Origin: Alphaproteobacteria bacterium
Lineage (GTDB): Bacteria > Pseudomonadota > Alphaproteobacteria > Caulobacterales > Caulobacteraceae
Reading direction: 5' to 3'
Length of the DNA: 49,581 nt
Assembly: GCA_018820205.1 (NCBI GenBank)
Contig: JAHJOK010000082.1
Span: forward strand, 1 to 49,581
Below the pieces are notes generated by a model. That model was given only the letters and a program-made list of their open reading frames with translations, searched no databases and was not told where the DNA came from. Within the stretch, counting starts at the first letter, position 1. Every line of letters begins with the position of its first letter. This document shows positions 1 through 8,420 of this stretch, one piece after another. Made by a program: the position numbers and the translations under genes.

Positions 1-605
<605 letters not shown>

Positions 606-618
606 GGGCAGGACGCCT

Positions 619-778
619 GTCTCCTCCCTGTCGCGTAGCGATGGGGAGGTGGCGCGGCGCTTCTTCGGCGTCGTGACGGAGGGGGTCTTGGGGCGGCGAG
701 GTCGGTGGCGTTTCAAGAACCCCTCCACCACTCCGTGGTCCCCCTCCCCATTCGCCAAGCGGCGAACGGGGAGGAGAC
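619..778. repeat. Compound inverted repeat of two hairpins between mdh and the YbjN-type gene
   Basis: A 10-base arm GTCTCCTCCC (619-628) is perfectly complementary to GGGAGGAGAC (769-778). Each end folds on itself: 622-649 pairs CCTCCC..TCGC with GCGA..GGGAGG, and 743-773 pairs CCTCCCC..CGCC with GGCG..GGGGAGG. The middle holds further complementary purine and pyrimidine blocks. No coding frame is convincing here. The design resembles dispersed REP-like intergenic repeats of Caulobacterales and could terminate both convergent genes. The mobile or dispersed nature is an inference. Confidence 0.6.
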
Positions 779-781
779 GGT

Positions 782-1330
782 TCAACTCGCCGGGGCGGCC
801 GCCGCGCCCGGCGTCGCGACAGTGCGGCCCAGGTCGACGGCCAGGCTGCGCCAGACCTGGATGGGGTCGTCCAGCTGGTTCGGGCCGCCGCCCTGGTTCA
901 GCAGCACGTCGAACTGGGCCACGGCCTGACCCTCGCCGCCCTCGGCCTCGGGGGCGGCGTAGAAGGCCTTCACGAAGCGACGGTCGCCGTTCCAGCGGGC
1001 GACGATCTCGGGCGTGGCGTTAACGCCCTGGAACACCGCCGTGAACTGGACGTCGGGGCAGGATCCGTCGGTGCAGGAGAACAGCGTCAGGATCCAGCGC
1101 AGCGGGCCGTCGTCGACCAGCAGATAGACCCGGTCGGCATTGGACTGGGGCTCGGCCACCGTCAGGCCGGCGGCGGTCAGCCGTTCGCTGATCGCGGCGA
1201 CCGTCAGGCCGGTCCAGGACGCGGGCGCGGCGGGCGCTGCGGGGGCTGCGGGGGCGGGAGCCTCCTGGGCGAAGGCCGGGGCGGCGGCGAACAGGGCGAA
1301 GGCGAGCGAGGCGGCGAGTTTCATGGGCAT
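782..1330 (-). CDS. Secreted YbjN-domain-like protein
   Basis: The N-terminus is a clear Sec signal peptide (MKLAASLAFALFAAAPAFA, cut near AFA-QE) followed by an Ala/Pro-rich linker of about 20 residues. The rest resembles YbjN/sensory-transduction-regulator domains: a strand-rich region with VYLLVDDGP, a Cys pair in FSCTDGSC, and a WNGDRRF..AFYA segment. Such proteins resemble type III secretion chaperones in fold; their role in alphaproteobacteria is unknown. An upstream GTG at 1351 would add seven residues before the signal, so I prefer the ATG at 1330; an ATG at 1324 is equally possible. The gene converges on mdh and follows zapE on the same strand with about 55 bases between. Confidence 0.72.
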   Translation of the reverse strand: MPMKLAASLAFALFAAAPAFAQEAPAPAAPAAPAAPASWTGLTVAAISERLTAAGLTVAEPQSNADRVYLLVDDGPLRWILTLFSCTDGSCPDVQFTAVFQGVNATPEIVARWNGDRRFVKAFYAAPEAEGGEGQAVAQFDVLLNQGGGPNQLDDPIQVWRSLAVDLGRTVATPGAAAAPAS

Positions 1331-1384
1331 GTCATCCGTTGATGGGGCCACCCTAGAGGCTTTTGCGGCGAACCGAAGGCCGGG

Positions 1385-2503
1385 TCAGTCGGCGTGGGCC
1401 GCGTTTTCCAGCCAGTCGGCGCTGGACATCTCGTTCAGGCGCGACACCGTCCTTTCGAACTCGAAGGCGCCTTCTCCGGCCGGATAGAGCGCTTCCGGGG
1501 CGCCGGCGGCGGTGGCGACCAGCCGGGTCCGGGATTCGTAGAGGGCGTCGATCAGGGTCACGAACCGGCGGGCCGCCTGACGATTGTCGGGACTCAGAAG
1601 GGGAATGTCCTCGACGAACAGGGTGTGGAACCGGTCGGCGACGGCGAGATAGTCCTGCGGCCCCAGGGGCCGTTCGCACAGTTCGGCGAAGGTGGCGCGC
1701 GCCTGCTGGCCGGCCGTGCGTTCGATCCGCAGGTCGCGCCCCAGGACGTGCAGGCGAGCGGGGCATTCGGGCATGTCGCCCTTCAGTTCGCGCCACAGGT
1801 CCTCGAACGCGGCGCGCTGGACCGAGCCGTCATCGCCGGCGGGGATCGGATACCAGACCTGGGTCGCCTTGATCCGGTCCCGTCGCCAGTCGCGGGCGCC
1901 GCCCAGCTCGACCACTTCGCAGCGTTCGACGATCCGGTCGATGAAGGGGGTGAACAGCGGCCGGTTGATGCCGTCCTTGTAGAGCTGGTCCGGGCGCCGG
2001 TTCGAGGTGATGCAGACCACGACCTTTCGCTCGAACAGGGCGTCGAACAACCGGCCCAGGATCATGGCGTCGGCGATGTCGGTGACCTGAAGCTCGTCGA
2101 AACACAGCAGCCGGGCCTCGGACGCGATCAGGGCCGCCACGGGTTCGATCGGGTCGTCGCCCTTGTGCGCGCCGAAGACGGCCTTGCGGGCGTCGCGGTC
2201 GCCCTCGCGCCACTGGCGGATCAGGTCGTGGACCCGGGCCATGAAGGCGTGGAAATGGGCGCGGACCTTCCGCCTCTCCGGCGCGCAGGCGAAGAACAGG
2301 TCCATCAGAATGGACTTTCCGCGTCCCGGCGGCCCCCACAGATAGACGCCGCGAACCTGGGGCGCGCCGCCGAACAGGCCGCGTTTGCCCAGGTCTTTTT
2401 CCAGCCGCGACAGGGCCCGGATGGCCTCGGCCTGGGCCGGATCGCGCATCCAGACGCCCTGTTTCAGGCGGTTCTCATAAGCTTTGTGGAGTCTGCCGGG
2501 CAT
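1385..2503 (-). CDS. zapE: Cell division protein ZapE / AFG1-family ATPase
   Basis: AAA-type P-loop ATPase of the AFG1/ZapE family, which acts at the constricting Z-ring in bacteria; mitochondrial AFG1/LACE1 is the relative. With the start at 2503 the protein has 372 residues, normal for the family. It opens with HKAYENRLKQG, typical for ZapE. Walker A is GPPGRGKS (residues 57-64) and Walker B is LLCFDELQVTDIADAMIL. The sensor region includes ITSNRRPDQLYKDGINR. A longer frame extends upstream to 2680 but its extra residues are Arg-rich and non-conserved and would overlap the divergent acyltransferase. The space to that gene is about 77 bases and should hold both promoters. Confidence 0.93.
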   Translation of the reverse strand: MPGRLHKAYENRLKQGVWMRDPAQAEAIRALSRLEKDLGKRGLFGGAPQVRGVYLWGPPGRGKSILMDLFFACAPERRKVRAHFHAFMARVHDLIRQWREGDRDARKAVFGAHKGDDPIEPVAALIASEARLLCFDELQVTDIADAMILGRLFDALFERKVVVCITSNRRPDQLYKDGINRPLFTPFIDRIVERCEVVELGGARDWRRDRIKATQVWYPIPAGDDGSVQRAAFEDLWRELKGDMPECPARLHVLGRDLRIERTAGQQARATFAELCERPLGPQDYLAVADRFHTLFVEDIPLLSPDNRQAARRFVTLIDALYESRTRLVATAAGAPEALYPAGEGAFEFERTVSRLNEMSSADWLENAAHAD

Positions 2504-2580
2504 CACGCTTCGCTTTGGGTTCTGGACGTTCGTCTTATGCCCCGGCATGGTCTGAATACCGAGGGCGGGGGATCGCCACC

Positions 2581-3642
2581 ATGAAATCGAACGAGAGCCT
2601 GCGCACGCTGCAGGCGGGTCGGGCCTTCGCGGCCTGTTCCGTCGTGCTGTTCCATACCGGCGGCGTGATCGCCTTGCCAAAGTATTTCGGCGTCGATCCG
2701 GCGCCCTGGGCGCATGCCGGCGATTCCGGGGTTCCGTTCTTCTTCGTCCTGTCGGGCCTGATCATGATGCTGGCGCATGGCGGGGACGGCATGTCTCGCC
2801 AATCTGCGCTGCTCTTTTGCTGGCGCAGGTTCCGACGCATCTATCCCGTGCTCTGGGCCGCGCTGCTGGTGTCGATCGTGGGCAATCAGGCGCTGGCGGG
2901 CGGTCAGTGGAGCCTTCCCGCGTGGGAGATCGTGAAGGCGTTCCTGATCGTGCCATCCCGGCCCGAACCGCTTTTGGCCGTCGAATGGACGTTGCGTCAC
3001 GAGGTCATCTTCTACCTGCTGTTTGCGATCCTTCTGGCCAACGCCCGTTTAGGGATCGCCCTGATGGGCGTGTTCTTCACGGCGGCGGCCATCGGCGTCT
3101 TCGTGACCTATCCCTTCCCCCTGGGATTCTGGACCTCGCCTTACAACCTGCTGTTCCTGATGGGGATTCTCGCAGGCGGCCTGCTATTGCGTCTGACGCC
3201 CAGCCTGCGCTGGTCGGCGGCGGCGACGATAGTCGGAGCCGGCATCTTCCTGGCAGGCTGGATCGGGGCGGTGGTGGAAGCGCCGTTCATGAAGGCGCCC
3301 GGGTCGGTCCTGGTGTTCGGCGTCGGCGCGAGCCTGATCATGATCGGTCTGGTCGGGCTGGAGCGGGCGGGCCGTGTGCGGACCCCGGACGTTCTGGTTG
3401 TCCTGGGGGACGCGTCCTATTCGATCTATCTCATTCATTTTCTCGCCGCTTCGGCGCTCACCAAGGTGGCGGTTCGGGTCGATGACATCGTGTCCCTGTC
3501 CCCCGTCCTCTGGTTCATCATCGTCGCGGGCGGGTCGGTCGCGGCGGGAATGGTGTTCTACTACCTGGTGGAGCGGCCCTTGCTGGCCCGCCTGCCCCCT
3601 CGCCCCACGCTCCGGCCCGTCGCTGCTCCAGCGCAAATCTGA
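2581..3642 (+). CDS. Acyltransferase 3 family membrane protein (OafA/NodX type)
   Basis: Integral membrane O-acyltransferase that would transfer acetyl or another acyl group to a surface sugar. The protein has 353 residues and about ten hydrophobic segments. The N-terminal LQAGRAFAACSVVLFHTGG carries the family R-x(9-10)-H pattern seen before the first helix. Further landmarks are FFFVLSGLIM and, late, GDASYSIYLIHF, both highly typical. The ATG at 2581 is chosen because GGGGGA precedes it closely and the conserved domain begins straight away. The substrate cannot be told, as no glycosyltransferases are nearby. Confidence 0.9.
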   Translation: MKSNESLRTLQAGRAFAACSVVLFHTGGVIALPKYFGVDPAPWAHAGDSGVPFFFVLSGLIMMLAHGGDGMSRQSALLFCWRRFRRIYPVLWAALLVSIVGNQALAGGQWSLPAWEIVKAFLIVPSRPEPLLAVEWTLRHEVIFYLLFAILLANARLGIALMGVFFTAAAIGVFVTYPFPLGFWTSPYNLLFLMGILAGGLLLRLTPSLRWSAAATIVGAGIFLAGWIGAVVEAPFMKAPGSVLVFGVGASLIMIGLVGLERAGRVRTPDVLVVLGDASYSIYLIHFLAASALTKVAVRVDDIVSLSPVLWFIIVAGGSVAAGMVFYYLVERPLLARLPPRPTLRPVAAPAQI

Positions 3643-3724
3643 GCGCCCTCAAATGCGTCCCAAGGCGGACCCGGCTGCTGAAAAGCGGTTGCTTCGCTCC
3701 CGCGAACGCCTAATTGCGATCCTG

Positions 3725-3743
3725 CCCGCCTGATCTGCGGGCC
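3725..3743. terminator. Short GC-rich hairpin downstream of the acyltransferase gene
   Basis: The sequence GCCCGCCTGATCTGCGGGC forms a six-base-pair stem around a seven-base loop, about 80 bases after the acyltransferase stop and 70 bases before asd. No T-run follows, so it is at best a weak or factor-dependent terminator, or a leader hairpin for asd. The remaining 170-base spacer shows no convincing gene. Confidence 0.3.
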
Positions 3744-3814
3744 TCCCCCATACCGCGCTCAAGCAGCAAGCGACCGCGTCGCGAGCGTCAGCGCGTCCGA
3801 AGGACTGAACAAGA

Positions 3815-4861
3815 ATGGGCTATTCCGTCGCTATCGTGGGCGCCACCGGCAATGTCGGGCGCGAAATGCTGACCATCCTGGAGGAACTGGAGTTCCCCGT
3901 TTCGGAAATGCACGCGGTCGCCTCGCGAAAATCCAAGGGGATCGAGGTCGCCTGGGGCGACAAGACGATCAAATGCGAGGTCATCGACAGCTTCGACTTC
4001 TCCAAGGTCGACATCGTTCTGATGTCGGCGGGCGGAGCGGTGTCCAAGGAATGGTCCGAGAAGATCGGCAAGATGGGTCCGATCGTGATCGACAACTCGT
4101 CGGCGTTCCGCAAGGACCCCGACGTGCCCCTGATCGTGCCCGAGGTTAACCCGGACGCGATCAAGCTGGTGTCGAAAAAGAATATCGTCGCCAACCCCAA
4201 CTGCTCGACCGCCCAGCTGGTGGTGGCGCTGAAGCCCCTGCATGACGCGGCGAAGATCAAGCGCTGCGTGGTCTCGACCTATCAATCCGTGTCGGGCGCC
4301 GGCAAGGAGGGGATGGACGAGCTGTGGAACCAGACCAAGGCCATCTACGGCCTGGGCGACGCCAAGCCGAAGAAATTCCCCAAACAGATCGCCTTCAACG
4401 TCATCCCCTATATCGGGTCGTTCAACGAGGACGGCTATACCGACGAAGAGACCAAGATGTGGGACGAGACCCACAAGATGCTGGATCCCGCGATCAAGCT
4501 GACGGTGACCTGCGTCCGCGTGCCGGTCTTCGTCGGCCACTCCGAGGCCGTGACGGTCGAGTTCGACCGGCCGATCAGCCCCGACGAGGCGCGCGCCATC
4601 CTGCGCGAGGCGCCGGGCGTGCAGGTGATCGATAAGCAGGAGCACGACGGCTACATCACCCCGGTCGACGCGGCCGGCGAGCACGCCGTCTATGTCTCGC
4701 GGATCCGCAAGGACCACACGGTCGAGAACGGCCTGGTGTTCTGGGTGGTGTCCGACAACCTGAGGAAGGGCGCCGCCCTGAACGCGGTGCAGATCGCCCA
4801 GCTGCTGGACGAGACGGGGACGATCAAACCCAAGAGCGGGTATCGCACCCTGACGGTCTGA
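3815..4861 (+). CDS. asd: Aspartate-semialdehyde dehydrogenase
   Basis: Reduces aspartyl-4-phosphate to aspartate semialdehyde with NADPH. This is the branch point to lysine/diaminopimelate, threonine and methionine, so it also feeds peptidoglycan. The protein has 348 residues. The NADP-binding loop GATGNVG is at residues 9-15, and the acyl-enzyme cysteine is C130 in NPNCSTAQL. The substrate/activation block is YQSVSGAGKEGMDEL, and the catalytic-histidine stretch is RVPVFVGHSEAV. GAAxNAVQIAQLL near the end is typical. It is followed after one base by rarD. The partner kinase lysC lies about 14 kb away in this window. Confidence 0.97.
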   Translation: MGYSVAIVGATGNVGREMLTILEELEFPVSEMHAVASRKSKGIEVAWGDKTIKCEVIDSFDFSKVDIVLMSAGGAVSKEWSEKIGKMGPIVIDNSSAFRKDPDVPLIVPEVNPDAIKLVSKKNIVANPNCSTAQLVVALKPLHDAAKIKRCVVSTYQSVSGAGKEGMDELWNQTKAIYGLGDAKPKKFPKQIAFNVIPYIGSFNEDGYTDEETKMWDETHKMLDPAIKLTVTCVRVPVFVGHSEAVTVEFDRPISPDEARAILREAPGVQVIDKQEHDGYITPVDAAGEHAVYVSRIRKDHTVENGLVFWVVSDNLRKGAALNAVQIAQLLDETGTIKPKSGYRTLTV

Positions 4862-4862
4862 T

Positions 4863-5783
4863 ATGGCGCCGCCCGCCCCCACCCGCGCCGCCTTTCTGTC
4901 GGCGGTGGGCTGCTACATCATGTGGGGGTTCATGCCCCTGCTGTTCATGGGCCAGGCCGCGATCGGGTTCGACGCGCTGGAGATCCTGTCGCATCGGGCC
5001 CTGTGGTCGGTGCTGTTCGCGGCCGGTCTGGTGCTGCTGGCGGGTCAGTGGAGTCAGGTCCGGACGGCCCTGACGCAACCGAAGACCGTGGCCTGGCTGG
5101 CCCTTGCGACGGGTCTGATCGCGATCAACTGGGGCCTCTATGTCTGGGCCACGACGCATCACGCGACGCTGGAGGCCAGCCTCGGCTACTACATCAACCC
5201 GCTGCTCAACATGGTGGTGGGGTTGTGGCTGTTCCGCGAACGGATCGACCGCTGGGGCTGGGTCGCGATCGGGCTGGCGGCCGTCGGCGTGTTGTTGCAG
5301 GCCCTGGCCCTGGGGCGGCCGCCGTGGATCAGCCTGATCCTGGCGGTCAGTTTCGGCGCCTATGGCGTCATCAAGAAGCGCATCCCGGTCGAGGCGCAGT
5401 CCGGGCTGTTCATCGAATGTCTGATCCTGGTCCCGTTCGGCGTCGCCTATGTCGCCTGGCTGCAGGCCAGCGGCGCCGGCCATGCGTTCGCGACGCCGGA
5501 AGGGTTCGGCTGGGCGCTGCTGAACGGGCCGGCGACGGTGCTGCCCCTGGCCATGTTCGCCTTCGCCGCGCGGCGGATGCCCCTGTCGACCATGGGGTTC
5601 ATCCAGTTTCTGGCGCCGACGCTGCAGTTCTGCATCGGACTGGCGACCGGCGAGCATTTCACCATCCTGAGGGGCGTGTCGTTCGGCTTCATCTGGCTGG
5701 GCGCCGGGGTGTTCGCGACGGCGGCCCTGTTGCGCGCGCGGGCGGCGCGACGGGCGATGGCGGCGACGGCCGCGCCGGTCTAG
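4863..5783 (+). CDS. rarD: RarD-type EamA family transporter
   Basis: Inner-membrane drug/metabolite superfamily permease of the RarD subfamily: 306 residues, ten predicted helices, two EamA repeats. The opening GCYIMWGFMPL and the segments EILSHRALWSV, INWGLYVWATTHH and SLGYYINPLLNMVVG are signature RarD stretches. The start follows the asd stop by a single base (TGATATG), so the two are co-transcribed and probably translationally coupled. The substrate is unknown; the RarD name comes from chloramphenicol-sensitivity work in enterobacteria and pseudomonads. I see no feature linking it to lysine export beyond the neighbour. Confidence 0.92.
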   Translation: MAPPAPTRAAFLSAVGCYIMWGFMPLLFMGQAAIGFDALEILSHRALWSVLFAAGLVLLAGQWSQVRTALTQPKTVAWLALATGLIAINWGLYVWATTHHATLEASLGYYINPLLNMVVGLWLFRERIDRWGWVAIGLAAVGVLLQALALGRPPWISLILAVSFGAYGVIKKRIPVEAQSGLFIECLILVPFGVAYVAWLQASGAGHAFATPEGFGWALLNGPATVLPLAMFAFAARRMPLSTMGFIQFLAPTLQFCIGLATGEHFTILRGVSFGFIWLGAGVFATAALLRARAARRAMAATAAPV

Positions 5784-5793
5784 CGTCCGGACC

Positions 5794-7281
5794 ATGGTCG
5801 ACCATCACCCCGAGTTGTCGAAGAGCCGCAAGCGCTGGATCCTCGTCGCCACGGTGCTGGGGTCGTCCCTGACCTTCATCGACGGTTCGGCCCTGGGCGT
5901 CGCATTGCCGTCGATCCAGCGCGATCTGGGCGCCGGTCCGGCGGCGGCGCAGTGGATTTCCAATGCCTATCTGCTGACGTTGGGAGCATTGGTCCTGATC
6001 GGCGGGGCAGCTGGAGACCGGTTCGGAAGGAAGCGGGTCTTCCTGATCGGGGTCGTCGTGTTCGCCCTGTCATCCATCGGCTGTGGTCTGGCCCCCAATG
6101 CGCAACTGTTGATTTTCGGGCGGGCGGTGCAGGGGATCGGCGCGGCCTTGCTGACGCCGGGGGCGCTGGCCCTGATCGGAGCGTCGTTTCCGCCGAAGGA
6201 GCGCGGCGCGGCGTTCGGGACCTGGGCCGGGGCCGGCGCCCTGTTCGGCATGGTGGGGCCCCTGGTCGGCGGGTGGCTGGCGGATCATGCCGACTGGCGG
6301 GCCATCTTCTGGATCAATGTGCCGCTGGCGGCCCTGACGGTGGTCGTGGCGCTGAAGGCCGTGCCCGAGAGCCGTGATGAGGACGCCAGGGGTCTGGACT
6401 GGCTGGGCGCCGTGCTGGCGGTGTCGGGTCTGGGCGCGCTGATCTGGGGGCTGACGGCGGCGCCGGACCTGGGCTGGACCCATCCGGGTGTCATCGGCGG
6501 GCTGGTCGGGGGCGCGGCGCTGCTGGCGGGTTTCCTGTGGGCCGAGGCGCGCGAGGCGCACCCGATGATGCCGCTGGGGCTGTTCCGGTCGCCGGTGTTC
6601 AGCGGGATCAACGGCCTGACGCTGTTGCTGTATTTCGCGCTGGGCGGGGCGATGTTCTTTTTGCCGTTCGAGCTGATCCGGGTGCATGGCTGGTCGGCGA
6701 CCGGGGCGGGTTCGGCCATGCTGCCGTTCGCCGTGATCATGAGCCTGTTTTCAGGCGCGGCGGGCAGGCTGGCCGACCGGTTCGGGGCGAAACTGTCGCT
6801 CAGCGTCGGGCCGATGCTGGCGGGCGTGGGTCTGGTGTTGCTGGCGCTGATGCCGGCCGACGCGGGCTATGTCGCCGGGCCGCTGATGGGGATGACGGTG
6901 ATGGCTGTCGGCATGACGCTGGCGGTCGGCCCGCTGACGGCGGCGGTCATGGGCGCGGTCGCCGAGGGTCACACCGGCGTGGCCTCGGGCGTCAACAACG
7001 CCGTGGCAAGGATCGCGGCCCTGCTGGCCATCGCCCTGCTGGGCGTCCTGCTGTCGGCGGTGTTCGTCGCGGGCGTGGATGCGCCGGACGCGCGCGAACA
7101 GCTGGGGGCCGTCATGGCGGGGGGCGAGGCCGGGCTGTCGGACGGGGCGATCGACGCCTTCCACGCAGCGTTCCGCGCGGTGATGATCGCCTGCGCGGTC
7201 TGTGCCGGACTGGGCGGCGTTCTCGGCCTGCTGACCGCGCCCGGCCATATCCCCGAAGAGGAACTTCAGAAGACCGTGTAG
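5794..7281 (+). CDS. MFS efflux transporter, DHA2 (14-helix) family
   Basis: Major facilitator of 495 residues with about 14 hydrophobic segments, the EmrB/QacA layout. Landmarks are SLTFIDGSALGVALPSIQRDL in helix 1 (the DHA2 D-x-x-x-x-x-A-L-P pattern), motif A GDRFGRKRVFLIG after helix 2, and GRAVQGIGAALLTPGALALI in helix 4 (motif B, basic residue plus Q-G-x-G). A second motif-A-like ADRFGAK follows helix 8. It is probably a proton-driven multidrug or metabolite exporter. It begins ten bases after rarD, as third gene of an asd-rarD-MFS run, and its last 16 bases overlap the 3' end of the convergent serine hydrolase gene. Confidence 0.93.
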   Translation: MVDHHPELSKSRKRWILVATVLGSSLTFIDGSALGVALPSIQRDLGAGPAAAQWISNAYLLTLGALVLIGGAAGDRFGRKRVFLIGVVVFALSSIGCGLAPNAQLLIFGRAVQGIGAALLTPGALALIGASFPPKERGAAFGTWAGAGALFGMVGPLVGGWLADHADWRAIFWINVPLAALTVVVALKAVPESRDEDARGLDWLGAVLAVSGLGALIWGLTAAPDLGWTHPGVIGGLVGGAALLAGFLWAEAREAHPMMPLGLFRSPVFSGINGLTLLLYFALGGAMFFLPFELIRVHGWSATGAGSAMLPFAVIMSLFSGAAGRLADRFGAKLSLSVGPMLAGVGLVLLALMPADAGYVAGPLMGMTVMAVGMTLAVGPLTAAVMGAVAEGHTGVASGVNNAVARIAALLAIALLGVLLSAVFVAGVDAPDAREQLGAVMAGGEAGLSDGAIDAFHAAFRAVMIACAVCAGLGGVLGLLTAPGHIPEEELQKTV

Positions 7282-8414
7282 AGGGCCTCGATCAACCGTT
7301 GAGCGCGCGGGTCGCCGATCAGATAGGGCGACTGGCGGGTCATGGCGTAGGCGGCCGAAAGCCTGATCTCGGGGTCGGCCATGACGCAGCTGCCGCCCCA
7401 GCCGCAGTGGCCGACGGCGTCCGGATTGGGACCGAAGATGTCCAGACCCCGATTGCGCATCAGGCCGGCGGCCCAGCTGATGTCGAACGGCAGGACCTTG
7501 TCCCGGCCGCTGATCCGCTCACGCGTGGCGTCGGCCAGAACGCTGGGCGACAGGACGGTCTCGCCGCCCAGCCGGCCGCCATCGGCGACGATCCCCATGA
7601 TCCGCGCCAGGTCCAGCGCCGTGCCGTGCAGGTTGGCGGAGGGAATCTCGATCGAACGCCATTCGGTCGAGCCGCGCCCGCCGGGGGCCGAACCCTTGTC
7701 GAGGAAGGCGGCGGTCTTGATCGCGTCGATGGGGCCGAGGTCGGGCGCCTTCGACGGCTTTTTCAACGCCGCGACGCGGCCGTGCTCGGCCTCGGGCAGG
7801 CCGATCCAGAGGTCGAGATCGAAGGGATCGGCGAAATCCTGGCGCAGGGCCTGGCCCATCGTCCGGCCGTCGGCGAGGCGGAACACCTCATTGGCCAGAT
7901 AGCCGACGGTGATCGGATGGTAGCCGGAGGCGGTGCCCGGCGGCCACATCGGGGCCTGGGCGGCCAGGCGGTCCAGAACGGCGCGTTGATCGAACCAGAT
8001 GGTCGGATCGACCTGCTCGTCGAAGCCCGGCAGGCCGTCCTGGTGCGACAGCAGCTGGGCCACGGTAACGTCCGCCTTGCCGGCGGCGCCATAGGCGGGC
8101 CACAGGTGGGCGACCTTCTCGCCATAGGCCAGCTTGCCGCGCTGGACCGCCGCGGCCATCAGAATGGCCATGACCGCCTTGCCGGTCGAGAAGACGGGGA
8201 CCAGCGACCGGTCGGTGAGGGGCGTCTTCTCTCTGGGATCGGCGTGGCCGGCCCACAGATCGAGAACGGTTTCGCCCGCGATCACGACCGAAAAGCGCGC
8301 CGCCTGTTCGTTCAGCCCGTCGGGGGCGTCGGTGAAATTGGCAGCGAAGGCGTCCTTCACCGCATGGAAGCGCGGCGGACAGAGGCCGGAAATCTCGGGT
8401 ACTGAAACGGTCAT
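7266..8414 (-). CDS. Serine hydrolase, class C beta-lactamase/esterase fold
   Basis: Cytoplasmic-looking (no signal peptide) member of the beta-lactamase-fold esterase family, 382 residues. The nucleophile motif S-x-x-K is S76-T-G-K79 in PVFSTGKAV, and the second motif is the tyrosine in SGYHPITVGYL, corresponding to Y-x-N/Y-x-x of EstB-like enzymes. The segment GHCGWGGS near the C-terminus matches the third (H/K-x-G) motif. It probably hydrolyses carboxyl esters rather than beta-lactams. It begins six bases after the flavoprotein gene on the same strand, so the two form an operon. Confidence 0.9.
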   Translation of the reverse strand: MTVSVPEISGLCPPRFHAVKDAFAANFTDAPDGLNEQAARFSVVIAGETVLDLWAGHADPREKTPLTDRSLVPVFSTGKAVMAILMAAAVQRGKLAYGEKVAHLWPAYGAAGKADVTVAQLLSHQDGLPGFDEQVDPTIWFDQRAVLDRLAAQAPMWPPGTASGYHPITVGYLANEVFRLADGRTMGQALRQDFADPFDLDLWIGLPEAEHGRVAALKKPSKAPDLGPIDAIKTAAFLDKGSAPGGRGSTEWRSIEIPSANLHGTALDLARIMGIVADGGRLGGETVLSPSVLADATRERISGRDKVLPFDISWAAGLMRNRGLDIFGPNPDAVGHCGWGGSCVMADPEIRLSAAYAMTRQSPYLIGDPRAQRLIEALYTVF

Positions 8415-8420
8415 GCGGGG

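Noticed and set aside
2503..2680. N-terminal extension of zapE to 2680
   Set aside because: The extra 59 residues are Arg/Pro-rich and overlap the divergent acyltransferase start; the conserved family start is at 2503.
3653..3733. 26-codon ORF before asd (starts MRPKADPAAEKRLL)
   Set aside because: It has no ribosome site and no regulatory amino-acid run; a leader peptide for asd would be expected to show Lys, Thr or Met codons in a row.
6537..8405. 622-codon plus-strand frame across the MFS and serine hydrolase genes
   Set aside because: It is out of frame with the MFS gene, which has clear motifs, and antisense to the hydrolase. The composition is low in hydrophobics and repetitive.
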